Source: Tretioscincus oriximinensis
Lineage: Eukaryota; Chordata; Lepidosauria; Squamata; Gymnophthalmidae
Reading direction: 5' to 3'
Length of the DNA: 64,000 nucleotides
NCBI GenBank assembly: GCA_022410635.1
Contig: JAJVDF010000972.1
Span: 178,091 to 242,090 of the forward strand
Shown: in pieces, positions 41,101 to 55,300 of the stretch
Position numbering within the stretch: the first letter of the stretch is position 1
Layout: the number at the start of each line of letters is the position of its first letter
Program-made: the position numbers and the translations under genes
Notes under the pieces: model-generated
Told to the model about the DNA's origin: nothing
The model's input: the letters and a program-made list of their open reading frames with translations, nothing else
The model's database searches: none

Positions 41101-44100
41101 AGTTGTATTTCCTTCTCCCTTAGTTTCTTCCACTGTGCATAATAAGTCATCAGGGGAGTTCCTTCTTCCTTGATCTTCGCCTCCCATTGTTTCTATCAGA
41201 TTTCACAGAAAAAGCCATATTAGCCTGGGTCCAGAATATCTAATAAGGGGGTCTCATAGCCCCTTAGAGACTCACAAGGAAAAGGGAGGCAGCAGGAGCT
41301 TCCATAGACAAGTCTCCTTCTTCAGATGCTGCGGAGCCTAGCAAGGGGATCTCATAGCCCCTTAGAGACTCACAAGGAAAAGGGAGGCAGCAGGAGCTTC
41401 TATAGACCAGTCTCCTTCTTCAGATGCTGTGGAGTCTAGCAAGGGGGTCTCATAGCCCCTTAGAGACCCACAAGGGAAAGGGAGGCAGCAGGAACTTCCA
41501 TAGACAAGTCTCCTTCTTCAGATGCTGTGGAGTCTAGCAAGGGGGTCTCATAGCCCCTTAGAGACNCACAAGGGAAAGGGAGGCAGTAGGAGCTTCCATA
41601 GACAAGTCTCCTTCTTCAGATGCTGCGGAGTCTAGCAAGGGGGTCTCATAGCCCCTTAGGGACCCACAAGGGAAAGGGTGGCAACAGGAGCTTCCATAGA
41701 CAAGTCTCCTTCTTCAGATGCTGTGGTCTAGCAAGGGGGTCTCATAGCCCCTTAGGGACTGACAAGGAAAAGAGAGGCAGCAGGAGCTTCTGAAGATAAG
41801 CTCTGAAGAAGTAGATTTGTCTAAGAATGCGGTCTATTATTTTCTTACTGTTTCTGCCAGGAGAAAAATCAGAGGTCTCTCTCAAGACACCTTCCCTGCC
41901 ATTCCTGACGAGAAGTTGAAAGAATAGAAGGAGAAGAGAAAGGATAAAGAGAAGGAGGGGAAGAGGATTTTTATACCCTGAATGGATCCAAAGAACGCTT
42001 TCCATTCTCCTTTTCAAAGGCAACGTTGAATGACTAAACAACATACTGAATACAAAACACTCAAAGGGCTTTTGAGACTTATACTATAGAGTTAGAAAAC
42101 CGAGAGAAAAACGAAATTGTGGAGGCAAAATNGAAACCCGCACAAACATGGGGAGGGCTTACCACAGCTTCTTGGCTGGCAACCCCAAAGGTGGCTTTCT
42201 GGCGCTTGCTGGTGATGTACGTAGAGTTTTCCTGCAACTTCTCTAAAAGCTGGCGGATGGTCTTGCAGTAGTTTGCAACCTTGCATTCTTTTAAGAAACA
42301 CTTGAACTGAAGGAGCAAAAAGAAGGAGGAAGTAGCAAGAAGAGTGGCCGTGTGGATGGGGGAAATCCCCCTGTAGTCATTTTGTGGTCCTGCTGTACTC
42401 CAAAAACAAAAAGATCCACAAACCAAATACTTCTAAAACACAACGTGGCTTACACCACCTTCTTCCCATCACAACAGACACCTTNTGAAGTAGGTGGGGC
42501 TGAAAGAGCCCCAAAGCTGGCTTTTGTGGAGGAGTGCAAATAGAACCTGACACACTAAATCACTTCCCCAGACTGGCTCTCAGTAAACTTATTTTACAAA
42601 AATTATTGGGTTTGATTAGGCCGGAAACAAAAACAGATGCACTTCAACTTAAGCANGTGGAAGGTCATGGATATTGGGGCAAAGAACCCCAACTACTACC
42701 ACCACCTGAAGGGAACCAAGAGCTTTCTGTGACCGAGCAAGAAAAGGATCTTGGGGTGTTGGTGGACAATTCAATGAAGGTGTCAGCCCAGTGTGCAGCA
42801 GCAGCAGCAAAAAAGGCAAATTCCACGTTAGGGATAATTAGGAAAGGAATCGAAAACAAGTCAGCCAATGTTGTTTTGCCTCTTTAGAAACCTGTGGTGA
42901 GGCCACATTTGGAGTACTGTGTTTAATTCTGGTCACCACATCTCAAGAGGGGCATTTTGGAACTGGAGAAGGTGCAAAAAAGGGCAACAAAAATGATCAA
43001 GGGTCTGGAGCAGAATCCCTTACGAAGNNAGGCTGCAANGTCTGGGCCTCTTCAGCCTTGAAAGGCGACATTTGAGNGGTGATCTGATTGAAGTGTACAA
43101 AATCATGCATGGGATCGACAGGGTGAATAGAGAAAAATGTTTTCTCCATCACACAACACAAGGACCAGGGGGCCCTCCTTAAAACTGATGGGTAGAAAAA
43201 TGAGAACAGACAAAGGAAAGTATTTTTTCACCCAGAGGGTCATCGGCCTGTGGAATTTACTTCCTGAAGACGTAGTGGTAGCTAACAGCTTGGATAGTTT
43301 CAAGACAGGACTAGACAGGTTTATGGACACCAAGGGTATAAATNGGTACTAGGATGGGTGCCCGGATGCTGCCTCCGGGATGGAGCAACAGGCAGGACTC
43401 CTGAAGTACCATTTGCAGGGAGTCATGAACAGGAGCATATTTTGCTTTCCTCTGTTCGGACTGNCCAGGGGCATCTGGNGGGCCTCTGTGTGGGACAGAA
43501 TGCTGGACCTGATGGGCTGTGGCCTGATCCAGGATGGCTCTTCTTAGAGCCTGTGGAGTCGATAGATGTCACTAAACCACAGAAATTTTATTCTTCCCCA
43601 AAGAAATCCAGTCTACCGCGCACACATGGTTGCACATGGCGTGCAATATATTTGTGCATCAACGCACGCTGNAGACTGGATCTTTTGGGATGCATAAGGT
43701 TTCTGCGGTTTCAGGATATTTTGGACTAAACCGCCAGATTTTTCCTCGTAGGAAATTTCAACAGCAGACGAGGTGACAGCCACGGAAATTTGCTGAAAAG
43801 GCTTCCACTTTATGAGGCATCTTCAAATAATAAATTAAGCCCATAACCGGTGCAACTGCAAGGCGAAGGGTTATTCATGTATTTTGGAGACAAGCCAGCT
43901 GTATCCCTGGACTGCCCATATAATAAGAATGAAATACAAAAAACCTGCTGAAAATACCGCATGGATTTTTGTAGGCCCTGGGAAGACTGTAGCCATTGGG
44001 CCAGATGGTTCTGGGTCTCTGACCCGACAGACTTAGGCACTAAAAGAGAGGGATCAAACTCCACTTAAAAGGATAAATNATTAGCTGGAATGGAAACGCC

Positions 44101-47100
44101 GAATCACAGCCTGCTTCCTTTTTGTTAGCAATGGACACCCAGTTACAAAGGTTACAAAGGGGATGTAGCAGTGTATAAAATCATGCATGGGATGGATAAA
44201 GCGAAGAGAGAAAAATTATTTCCTCTATCACGCAGCACTAGGACCAGGGGGTCTTCTGCCCATCACCCAGAAGGTCACCAGCCTTTGGAATTCACCTCCA
44301 GTAGAGGTGGTGCAAGCTAGCAGCCTGGATAGCTTTAAGAGAGGATTGGACAAGTTCATGGACGCCAAGGGTATCAATAGCTGCTAGGAGGGATCTCTCG
44401 ATCCTGCCTCCAGGACAAAGCAGCAGGCAGGATTCCTGAAGCACCATGTGCAGGGAATAGAGAGCAGGTTAGGGTTTTGCCTTCTTCTGTTTGGCCACTA
44501 TGTGGGACAGAATACTAGGCTAGACGGGCTGTGAAACCAATCAGCAGGGCCCTTCTTACATTTTTATGCTCTTAAAAGGGCCACTTTGAACTCCTTTTTC
44601 CATCAGGCCAAGCGTGTAGGATCGTTCAAAGCCTCTTGATTCCAGCCAGCACTTTGATTTGGCATTAAGAGGAGACCTTATAGTTATTTCTTCTGCTGCA
44701 GAGGTGCAAGGGGTAGGAGCCCATAGGAGAGCCTTCTCTGGGGTGGCCCCCACACTCTGGAAAGACCTCCCTTTAGAGGCTCACCAGGCACCTATATTGT
44801 ATCGTTTTNGGTGCTTGTAAAAATGTGCCTCTTCAACCAGGTTTTTGACTCTTAGCTCCTTTCAGGGAAGAAGAAGAAGAAGAACTTGGTTCTTATACCC
44901 CGCTTTTCTCACCTTTCAAAGGGACTCAAAGCGGCTTACAAGGATATATTTTGCCCGAAGGCTGACATTCTATCTTCCCCACCAGGCTATGGTGGTTCCC
45001 ATGTATCTACTTGCAGTCAGTTGCAATTTCTTGCAATTCTTGCTTTCGAATAGCTGGGTTGGCTAGAGCTGCAGGCTATGGAAGGTGCTCAGCCCTCCCC
45101 ACGTCCCACACAGGGCTTCGAAACCCCATCGCCCAGGCAAGAGATGGATTCCTAAGCGACTGAGGTATCCGTGCCTGCTCAGGTACAGACATTTTAAAAC
45201 ATTTTATGATTGTTTATTTATCTTTTTTAATTTTCTTGATCTTTTGTTACCTGCCCTGGACCAATGGTGAGGGGCGGGATATAAATCATTTTAAATAAAC
45301 AAAATTTGGAGCCCGGTTTCCCTCCGTTCCCATCAATGTGGTCATTTCTGACTTCAGGATCCCCTTGCAACCATTTTGGATTTTAGCTCCTTATTACTGT
45401 AAGCTGTTTTGGATGTCAGTTCTCCTCGCTTCCAGCCAACACAGCCATATGGCATCCACCTCCCAATAAAAAACGGAGTGGAAGGAGTTGCACTTAATGG
45501 CAAATCATTAAAAAGAGGTGTGTGTGGGGGGGGGAAGGTCTGGGGAAAGCCAAAGGAAGGGTGTCGTTTCAAGGCGCTTGGGAGCCCTTGCTTTTAAAGC
45601 CCAGCCAACTTGGCGTATCGTGGAAGGAGCCAGGAGAGGAAAGCCGCTAGNTTTTTTGGGCAGTTAAATACTCCATCAGCGAACGCACCAGGCCAGAATT
45701 CTTTGGCCAATCGTGGGGGGAGAATATGGTGATTCCAATGTCATACTTTCTGCTTCTGTGAATCCTGCCCTTTTTTTCACTTGGAAAAAAGGAAAATATA
45801 AAGTTTAGACTCCATTCGTGGCTCAATCAGCCAGTGGCCCTCCCCTTTTTCTGTGCAAGGGGAGGAACTCCCAGAAGGCCTCCTTGAGGTCCAGTGCATG
45901 GGCAGGTCTATATGGGAGAAGGGCCCCCTTCAGATAGCCGTGGTCCAAGCTGTTGGGAGCACTGAATGCTAATATCTACACCTTGAATTGGGCTCGGTAG
46001 CGAACAGGCAGTCAGTGTAGATCTAAGGAGCAGTGTGATGTGCATCCGGCCACAGACGCCCGCATTCTGCACTAGTTGTTGTTGCATTCTGCACTAGTTC
46101 CAGTTCCCAGACCGTTTTAAAGGGTACCACTGAGTTCTGCCTCAGGCTATCCCATTCTTGAACTGGCCCATGAATTTTTCTTGGTTCTTCTGTTACCCAC
46201 CCCGGACCAATGTTGGAGGGCAGGGTATAAAAAGCTGAACAAATAAGCTAAACCCTACATTCAAGCAGGAAAGCCAAAGAAACGTAACTTGTATTTTGAG
46301 GTATCAGGCCTTCGAAAGATGCTGTTTGAGAGGGGATCTGATTGAAGTGTACAAAATCATGCATGGGATGTATAAGGTGAATAGAGAACAAATATTTTCT
46401 CTATCGCATAACACTAGGACTAGGGGGCATCCCTTGAAGCTGATGGGCAGAAAAGTGAGGATAGACAAGGGAAAGTATTTTTTCACCCGGAGGGTCATCA
46501 GCCTTTGGAATTTACTTCCAGAAGAGGTGGTCATAGCTAGCAGCCTGGATAGCTTTTAAGAGGGGATTAGACAAGTTCATGGACACTAAGGGTATAAATA
46601 GCTACTAGGATGGATGTCTTGATGCTGCCTCTGGGATGGAACAACAGGCAGGACTCCTGAAACACCATTTGCAGGGCATCGAGAACAAAGGGAGATTTTG
46701 CCTTATTCTGTTTAGGCTGCCCAGGTGCAACTGGTGGACCTCTGAGCGAGACAGAAGGCTGGGCTAGGTGGGCTCCGGCCTGATTCAGCAGGGCTCCTCT
46801 TTTGTTCTTATGTTCCCACAGAAAGCAGAAAGCCTGCAAGTTAAAATTTGGTCAATGCTCCACAAATTGTGAGAAAATTCATGGGATTCCATGGAAACAT
46901 TGGGAAAACCCAATCAGAATTTGACAAATCATTGGAGAAACTGCAATTTAATACATTCTCTCTGCACTGTACCGAAGGAAGCAGGGAATAGAAGTGACCA
47001 AGGAACCATTTTTTTGCAAATTCAGATGGGGGAACAAATTCCTCAGCAATACTCAGAGAACCAGATCAGTGTGACCAATACTGATTCATCTGAGTTTGCA

Positions 47101-49337
47101 TTTATACCTGTGCAGTCCCCAAAGAAAATTAGGTTAGATTCCAGATGTGAGGCTAAAGATATGCAAAAGGGGACAGAGCTGACCAAAGATGTCCTAATTC
47201 TGAGCCTGAGTGGATGAGATGTCTCAGAAATATTTCGCTGAGGAAAGAACTGGGAAGGATCATTAAAAAGACTGATCACGATTTTCAATAAATTTAAGGC
47301 AATTGGTGCTTACCTGGAGAATGGCAGGAAGAGCAAGCTCAGGAAACCCAATTGTGTAGGCATGAGAATGAAGATACTCCAAGGTCAGGTCATATAGTTG
47401 TTCCACTAGGCCATCCTGAATAGAGAGGAAGGGAACATAGAATTTATTTGTTTATTTATTTATACTCATACCCCACCCTATATCCAAAAGTCTCAGGGTG
47501 TTCAACCATGGGGAGGCACAATTAGCTTTTTATTGCTCTCTCCACAACAGACACCCTGTGAAGTAGGTGGAGCTGAGAGAGTTCTAAAGGACTGTGACTG
47601 GCCCAAGGTTAGCCAGCTGGCATTCATAGAAGTGTAGGGAATCGAACCAGGAGATGACCAGGTAAGAGTCCAACACTCTATACCAAACTGGCTACCCAAT
47701 GGAAATAGGTAAGAATAATAGGTTTTATTGCCCCATTCAGAGATTACATTAGTGCTGTATGGAATTACTTTCGTCTTCCTCCTTTGCTTCGCTGAGTGAC
47801 TTTCACTTTCGCCCTTTTAATTCCTGCCTGCCAGTTCTAGCAGAGCGGGAATCACTGTAGATGCTTGTATAAATACATAGTATTAACTGTTTGCTTCGCT
47901 TCAAATCTTTGACTGTATGATGTACTGCCAGAGTGTCTTTCGATAAATAATTCAAAGAATTCCTGTTTCCTGNTTTACGTTCAAAAGAGGATCCCTTAAC
48001 TCTCTAACACCTTAGGATTCACCGNATAAACGTGTGAGGGCCCTATTGAACGATTATTTGGTCCACTTTACTGCACATATCTGATTGCAACACTCCTGCC
48101 TATTTGCACTTCTTTCCACTTAGTAGGAATAACTACTGTATTTGACCTGACTTATCAGCTCCACGCCATTTATATTTCTGTTGTTAGCTATATATTGGCA
48201 GGTGTATATAGGCAGCTGTGCAGCCACCTACTTTTCCCTTGTTACTGTGCTATGGGATCCTTTGCTACAGATTCTGCTTCCAGACTAGCACAGCTATTTC
48301 TCCGCATGCTATGCTGAATTTCAAGGAGGGAATGGGGGAAAAGAGCAAGGGAGACTTCAAAATACGTCATTCACCAACACCTGCCTTCCACTTGCTCCTC
48401 GCCTCTCCCACACTGCTATAAAGGGTCAAGGTTTTGTCTTGGATTTGAGATGATTGTGGAGNCTGCTGCGCCAGAGAAACCGTGAACTCCTCCTACGAAG
48501 GCTGAAGGAAAAAAGATTCTTGCCTAAAATCCTGCAGAATTCCTGAGCATCTTGCGCAAACTATGCTGAACTAGACGGATCAAGCTTCTAATAAAGTGTA
48601 TCGGTCCAAATCTGTGGAACATCCTGGGAGGGGCCCAAACTAAAAGCCCATTGGCTAAGGGACCGGAGACCACGGTATAAAAGGGCTGTGAGAGAGCCAC
48701 ACTGGTTCAGAGCTGGCTAAGAAAAGATTTTCTCAGGACTCTGTTGCAGAAGAAGCAGAAGAAGGCAAAATCTTCACCTGTTCTCCACTCCCTGCAAATG
48801 GTATTTCACGAGTCCTGCCTCTTGCTCCATCCCAGAGGCAGTTTCAAAAGATCCACCCGAGTGCCTATTTATACCCTTGGTGTCCATAAACCTATCNAAC
48901 CNTGTCTTGAATCTATCCAGGCTGCTAGCTATCACCACCTCTTCTGGAAGTAAATTCCACAGGCCGATGACCCTCTGGGTGAAAAAATACCTTCCTGGGT
49001 ATATGATGGGCTGTGACCCTATAAGCAGGCATGGATAGCTCAGTCGCTTAGGAATTCGCCTCTCAGCTGGGAGATGGGGTTTCGTAGCCCTGTGTGGGAC
49101 GTGGGGAGGGCTGAGCACCTTCCACTAGCCTGTAGCTCAAGCCAACCCAGCTATTCGAAAGCAGGAACTGCAAGAAATGGCAACTGACTGCAAGTANATA
49201 AATGGGAACCACCAGAGCCTGGTGGGGAAGATAGAATGTAAGCCTTCGGGCTGAAATACCCTTGTAAACCACTTTGAGTCCCTTTGAAAGGTGAGAAAAG
49301 CAGAGTATAAGAACCCAGTTCTTCTTCTTCCTCCTCT

Positions 49338-49372
<35 letters not shown>

Positions 49373-52300
49373 TTCTTCTTCTTCTTTACATCCTTACGTT
49401 CCTACTCTCTGCTTTCAGCCACACAGCCTTACAAGTGCCTGAGCCTAAAAGCCAAGCGATGGATCAAGGCATGATTACCCGAAAGGCCTTCTCCTGGAGG
49501 TTGGTATTGGATAACTTCAAGATGACTGCAAAATTGATGGGTTTGGAGCTCATCCGCCCAGGCTTCTTGTTGAAGTCCACTTGCTGGAAAACCTAGAAAA
49601 ACAGAAGACAGCAATTAATCTCTGGCCCTCAAATACACCCACCTATGGGCTGTAATGGGAAACGAAGGAGGTCAGCCCTTTGCAAGGGAAAAACAGTCCA
49701 GGCTGAATGTCGCCCATTGTTTGTCTGCAATTCTGATTTCCAGCAAATTTTATTTATTTACTTACTCACATTTGTACTCTGCAAATGCCCAAAGGTCTCT
49801 GGGCGGAATGTAATTTTAAAATAAATAAATAAACAGATTAAAACAAAACACTTAAAAATAGTAACAGGGTCCTTTAAGGGGAAGGGAAATTTTGGCACAG
49901 ATTAAAATGAACAGTTTTGCCTTCCCCAGACACCTGAATGTGTGCAGTGAATGGGCCTGATGGGCCTCAGAGGGCAGAGAATTCCACAACCTGGGGGCTA
50001 CCACAGAGAAGGCCCTACCATATGTCTGTAGTCCTTTGACGAATGAAGGAGATAGGACAGGGATCATCCAGAGAGCCCCACCAGAAATCTTAAGATTCAG
50101 GCAAGTGCACATAGGAGGAGCCATTCCTTCAAATATTTGGGGCCCAAGCCATTTAGAGCCTTGTAAGTCAATGAACTGGGCTTGGTAGTGAACGGGCAGG
50201 CAATGTAGTTCTTTCAGGACCGGCATAATATGTGTCCGGCCAGTTGTACCAATCAGTAACCTCATGGAGGAGTTCTGCACCAGCTAGTCTTCAAGAGTAG
50301 CCCCATGCAGAGTGCATGACTGCTGGGATTCAGTCCATCACTCGGCCTTCAAGCCCTGAGCTGATCCACTGCTAAGAATGGATCCTTGTTGAGAGCCTGA
50401 TCTTGATTAAGACCCTTTCTTCACTTATCTCTAACCCTAATTCCAATGCTTCGGTTGAGTCCCTTTGGGTGAGAAAAACGGGGTATAAAAACCCAGTTCT
50501 TCTTCTATTATTTCTTCTTGTTCTTGTTCTTGTTCTTCTTCTTGTCCTTCTTCTTGTTCTACTTCTTGTTGTTTTTCTTGCTCTTCTTTTTCTTTATCTT
50601 CTACTCCTTTTTTCCTTCTTCTTCTTGAAGGCTTTTGCAATGACGAACAAGTCCCCAGCTTCATAAAGATAGCAAAATTCTTTGAAAAGGTAGTAAAATT
50701 CTACCTCAGATGCTCCTGCACTAGTATGACCACTAGTATGCAGGGGGGCTGGCATGTCATCCCCCTTTCTTAGTACTCTTTCCTACTGCCTACCACCTCC
50801 CACACAGGAGGGCAGGTGTCCTTCACACCGCAACAGTTTAGGCAGCTGTCAAAGCTCTGCACGGCTCTAGCTCCCATCTGCAGAAGCAGGGGCCTGGGGA
50901 ATTCCNGCACCCGACGGCACGGAAAAAGGCGCCACAGCTGTCAAAGTGGCAATGACAAGTCCAGGAGAGAAAGAAAAGGTAGAACTGGGTAGAATTAAGC
51001 GCAACCAAGAGTTGGGGAGGGAAAAGGGATCTTTCATTTGGACGTGAAGCCAAAGAGAAGGAGCAGATGAAGAATGAGGAGATGGGGAGGGGGAAAAGAA
51101 GGACAAGAAGAAGGAAGAGAAGAAGAGGAAGGAGAAAAAGACAACAGGAAGGATGAGGAAAAGGACAAGAAAAACAAGGAAAAGGACAAGAAGTAGGAGA
51201 AAGTGAATGAGAAAAAGGAGAAGAAGGAAAAGAAAGAGGAAAAAAGGACAAGAAGGAAGAGAAGGAGAAGGAGAAAATGGCACAAGAAGAAAAAGGAGAA
51301 AAAAGACAAGGGGAGGAAAAGAAGGACAAGAATGAGCAGAATGAACAGGATAAGAAAAAGGAGTAGAAGAAGGAAAAGAAGGAAAAGAAGGAAAAGAAGG
51401 AAGAGAAAAAGCAGGACAAAAAGGACAAAAAGAAGAAAAAAGAAGGACAAGAAGGAAGAGAGAAGAAGGAGAAAGAGGAAAAGGAGAAAAACAAGACAAG
51501 AAGAAGGTACATGAGTTCATTGAAGGTTCCAAAAAGGGAAAGGTAGTCATAATGGGGGACTTCAAATCTTCCCACATAGACTAGGTAAACTNTTGCTCAA
51601 CTCGTGAAAAAGAGATAAAATTCTTATACATACTAACTGATTGCTCCCTACAGCAGATGGTTGTAGAACCAACCAGGGGTGAAGGAATCCAAGATTTAGT
51701 TTTCTGTAGCAAACAGGATCTGATACAAGATGTAACTGTATCTGACCCCATAGGAAACAGTGACCACAACACAATAACCTTCAACTTGAACGTGGCTAGA
51801 AAGGTGTCAAGCAATTCTAACAAAGAAACTTCAAACTTCCACAAAGGAAATTTTCCCAAGATGAGGCAAATGGTAAAAGGAAAGTTAAAAGGGAAAGTGA
51901 GAAGAGTCCAATCCCTTCAAAAAGCGTGGAAACCGTTTACAAATACAATACTGGAAGCTCAAATCCAATGCGTTCCTAAAAGAAGAAAGGATTCTGCCAA
52001 GTCCAAGAGGACACCCGTATGGCTTACCAGTACGGTATGGGAAGTCATTAGAAGTAAGAGAAAGTCAGGAGAAGGAAGAAAAGGAAAAGGAGGAGGAGGA
52101 GGAGAAGAAGGAAAAGAAGAAGAGTTGTTTTTATAATCTGCTTTTCTCAACCAGAAGGGACTCAAACCTTCTGTTCTTCTCTTCATAACAGACACCTTGT
52201 GAAGTAGGTGGGGCTGAGATTGCTCCAAAGAACTGTGAACAGTCGAAGGTCACTCAACTGGCTTCATGGAGGAAATCAGAATCAAACCAGTAGACTTCCA

Positions 52301-55300
52301 GACAAAAGTCTGACACTCTTAACCACTACACCAGACTGGATCTCAAGAGAGGAGGGGCAGCAGTGGCCGTAATGAGGGGACTTCAGATGGGGGCTATCTT
52401 TTTGAGATGATCTACTTATTCATTTTNAAAAAAATATTATTTAAATTTAAATGATTACAATTATGGTCGATTATCTCTCCAGACAAGCTTAGCATCTTGT
52501 ATTTTGAGTTGACTTCATACCAGTTTTCAAATGAGTATCACAGAATCATAGAGTTGGACCTCTATATGTTCAACGCTCAGTTCACTAAACCATCCCAGAC
52601 AGGTGGCTGCCCAGCGTCNGTTTGAAGACTTCCAGCGAAGGAAAACTCACCACCTCCTGTGGCAACCTGTTCCGGTAGCTTATCACCCATAATAGAAAGG
52701 TTTTTCTGATATCTAATCTAAATCTCCTTCCCTGCAGTTTCATTTCATTGTTTCTAGTCCTTCCATGTGCCAAGGAGAACAATGCTGATCCCTCTGCTCT
52801 GTGGCAGACATTTCTATACAGCTATCAGGTCTCCTCTCTGTCGCCTCTTTTGCAGATTTAAACACCCCTCGATTCTTTAATCATTCCTCGTAAGAACATA
52901 AGAAGAGCCCTGTTGAATCAGGCCAGAGACCATCTAGTCCAGCCTTCTATCTCACACAGAGGCCCACCAATTGTACCTGAGCAGGCTAAACAGAAGAAGG
53001 CAAAATCTTCACCTGTTCTCAACGCCCTGCAAATGGTATTTCAGGAATCTTGCTATAAATACCCATTTATACCCTTAATGTCCATAAACCTGTCTAATCC
53101 TGTCTTGAAACTATTCAGGCTGTTAACTACCACCACCTCTTCAGGAAGTAAATTCCACAGGCCGATGACCCTCTGGGTTAAAAAATGCCTTCCTTTGTCT
53201 GTTCTCACTTTCCTGCCCATCACTTTCAAGAGGGCCCTCTGGCCCTGGTGATGAGTGATAGGGGAAACCATTTTACTCTATTCACCTTGCCCAGCACATG
53301 CAAGTTTTTATACACTTCAATCATATCACCTCTCAATTGCCATCTTTCGAGGCTGAAGAGGTCCAGATGTTGCAGCCTGACTTCATAAGGGAGGTTCTCC
53401 AGTCCCTTAATCATTCTGGCTGCTCTTTTTCGCACCTTCTCTAGTTCCACAATATCTTTTTTGAAATGTGGTGATCAGAATTGTACACAGTATTTCAAAT
53501 GTGGCCTCACCACAGATTCATAAGTGGTTTCCAAAGCGCTCAGTTTCATGCAGCACCATTATCATACATCCTATATAACTCCTATCCCACCCACCTAGCC
53601 ACCTTGAATATTTAGAGGATATGTTATTTAAACAATTAATTCTATTGGAGTATAGGTCAGTAGAGGAGTCCTGGAGAATCCAGTCACAGGCCCTGCAGTC
53701 TAGCACCCCCAACTCACACAGGGACCCACCTGTGGCCCCTGGGCATCTCANGCAGAAGAAGACAAAACTTTCATCTCTTCTCCACACCCTGCAGATATTT
53801 TTTTCAGAAATTCTGCCTGTTGACCCATCCCAGAGGCAGTATCAAGACATCGTCTTAATAGGCTGTGAAGTTTTCAACCTCCCCATTGATTTTGTTGAGC
53901 ATATTGTATCAATTTTGTGAGATGATAAATAAATTTACAGACAGAGACTAAAATTACAAAAGCAATGTGAAGGAAGGCCAAAATAAAACAGTTGAACCCC
54001 AAACTCAAAATCTGAATAAAGGGCATGTAGGATCATGGGAGAATATCATTTGGGCCAGGCGATCTATTTTAAGCATATTTGTACCAACAGTTACGAAAAG
54101 GTGGACTGAAAGGGTGGTTATTTTTGAAAATAGAGATTACTGGGAACACTGCCACCAATGGAAAAAAAGAAAGAAAATGAGAGAAAAAGTCCTAGCCTTG
54201 GATAAAGATTGGAGTGACCAAGCAGAAAGGTCCTGTCAAAAGCCACCACTCCCACACCCATCCCTACAGGAAAAACTAGAGTTTAATTATATGAACTTTG
54301 TGGACAAAAGGNTGCGTCTGCTTCTTAATACACTGTCCAGGTTTGCCATAGCTTTCCTCTAAAGTAGCAAGCCTTCTTTTAATCTGATCGCTGTTTGATG
54401 CCAGGAAAATAAAATCTAACATTCGTTTTCATTTCTGTTCCTGACCATTAAGATCTGAGTTGTTGTTTTTAATCGAAGGAAGCATCCACCTATGGAAACT
54501 GTTAATTCTCTATCTCTGGAAGTTTTTAGTCGGGCTGAACCATCGTTTCTCAACAATGACTTAATAGACTTCAATCAGGTCACCTCTCAAGCACTGTCTT
54601 TTGAGGCTGAAGAGGCCCAAGCGTTGCAGCCAGATTTCACATTGGTTTGCTTAAGAGCAGAGAAGCAAAACGCCTCCATTGGCTTCAGTGTAATGTTCCT
54701 ACAAATGTCCGTTTGTTACCCATATCCCACCCAAGCAGTCTGTCTTTTCCAGGCCCTTATGGGGTAACGCCTGCTCTCTCCCCCCCGTCCCATCCCAGAT
54801 TTTGCTTCCTTCCTCCCTTGGTTGCTCTTTGCGGTTTAGTAGCGAAGCATCTTTCACCTTCCCCTTGCTCTCAGCTTCCTTCTTTCCAACCTCCACATAT
54901 TTAACTCGGTGTCCCTCCCCTGCCGCAGGCCACACAGATCAGCGCTGTTCCCCACGGGCAGCGCATACTTTTCCCTCCTGGTTTCCGCCGCGAACCACAT
55001 CCGATGCTGTGTGTGTGTGTGTGTGTGTGTGTGTCTCCTCCAATTCGGTTACTTCTCTAGTTATACCGTCTTTTCCACACCCCCAAAGTCAGCAGTCTTA
55101 AATTTTCTTAAATGCACACGTGTGACTGTGGAACCAGCCACTCAAAATACAGACTCGTGGATCGGCAGAAGTTCGAAGAAATCACAAAGATCACTAACCC
55201 TTTGCAGAATGTTGCAGGGCTCTTGAAGGAGCTGCCTCCAGGCTACCAAAAGGCTACCAAGCCCAATGCAAGGCATTAGGTCCAACCTGTAAGTCCCTAA

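Noticed and set aside
51034..51577. Leu/Phe/Ser-rich membrane-like open frames
   Set aside because: Reverse translation of a polypurine tract.
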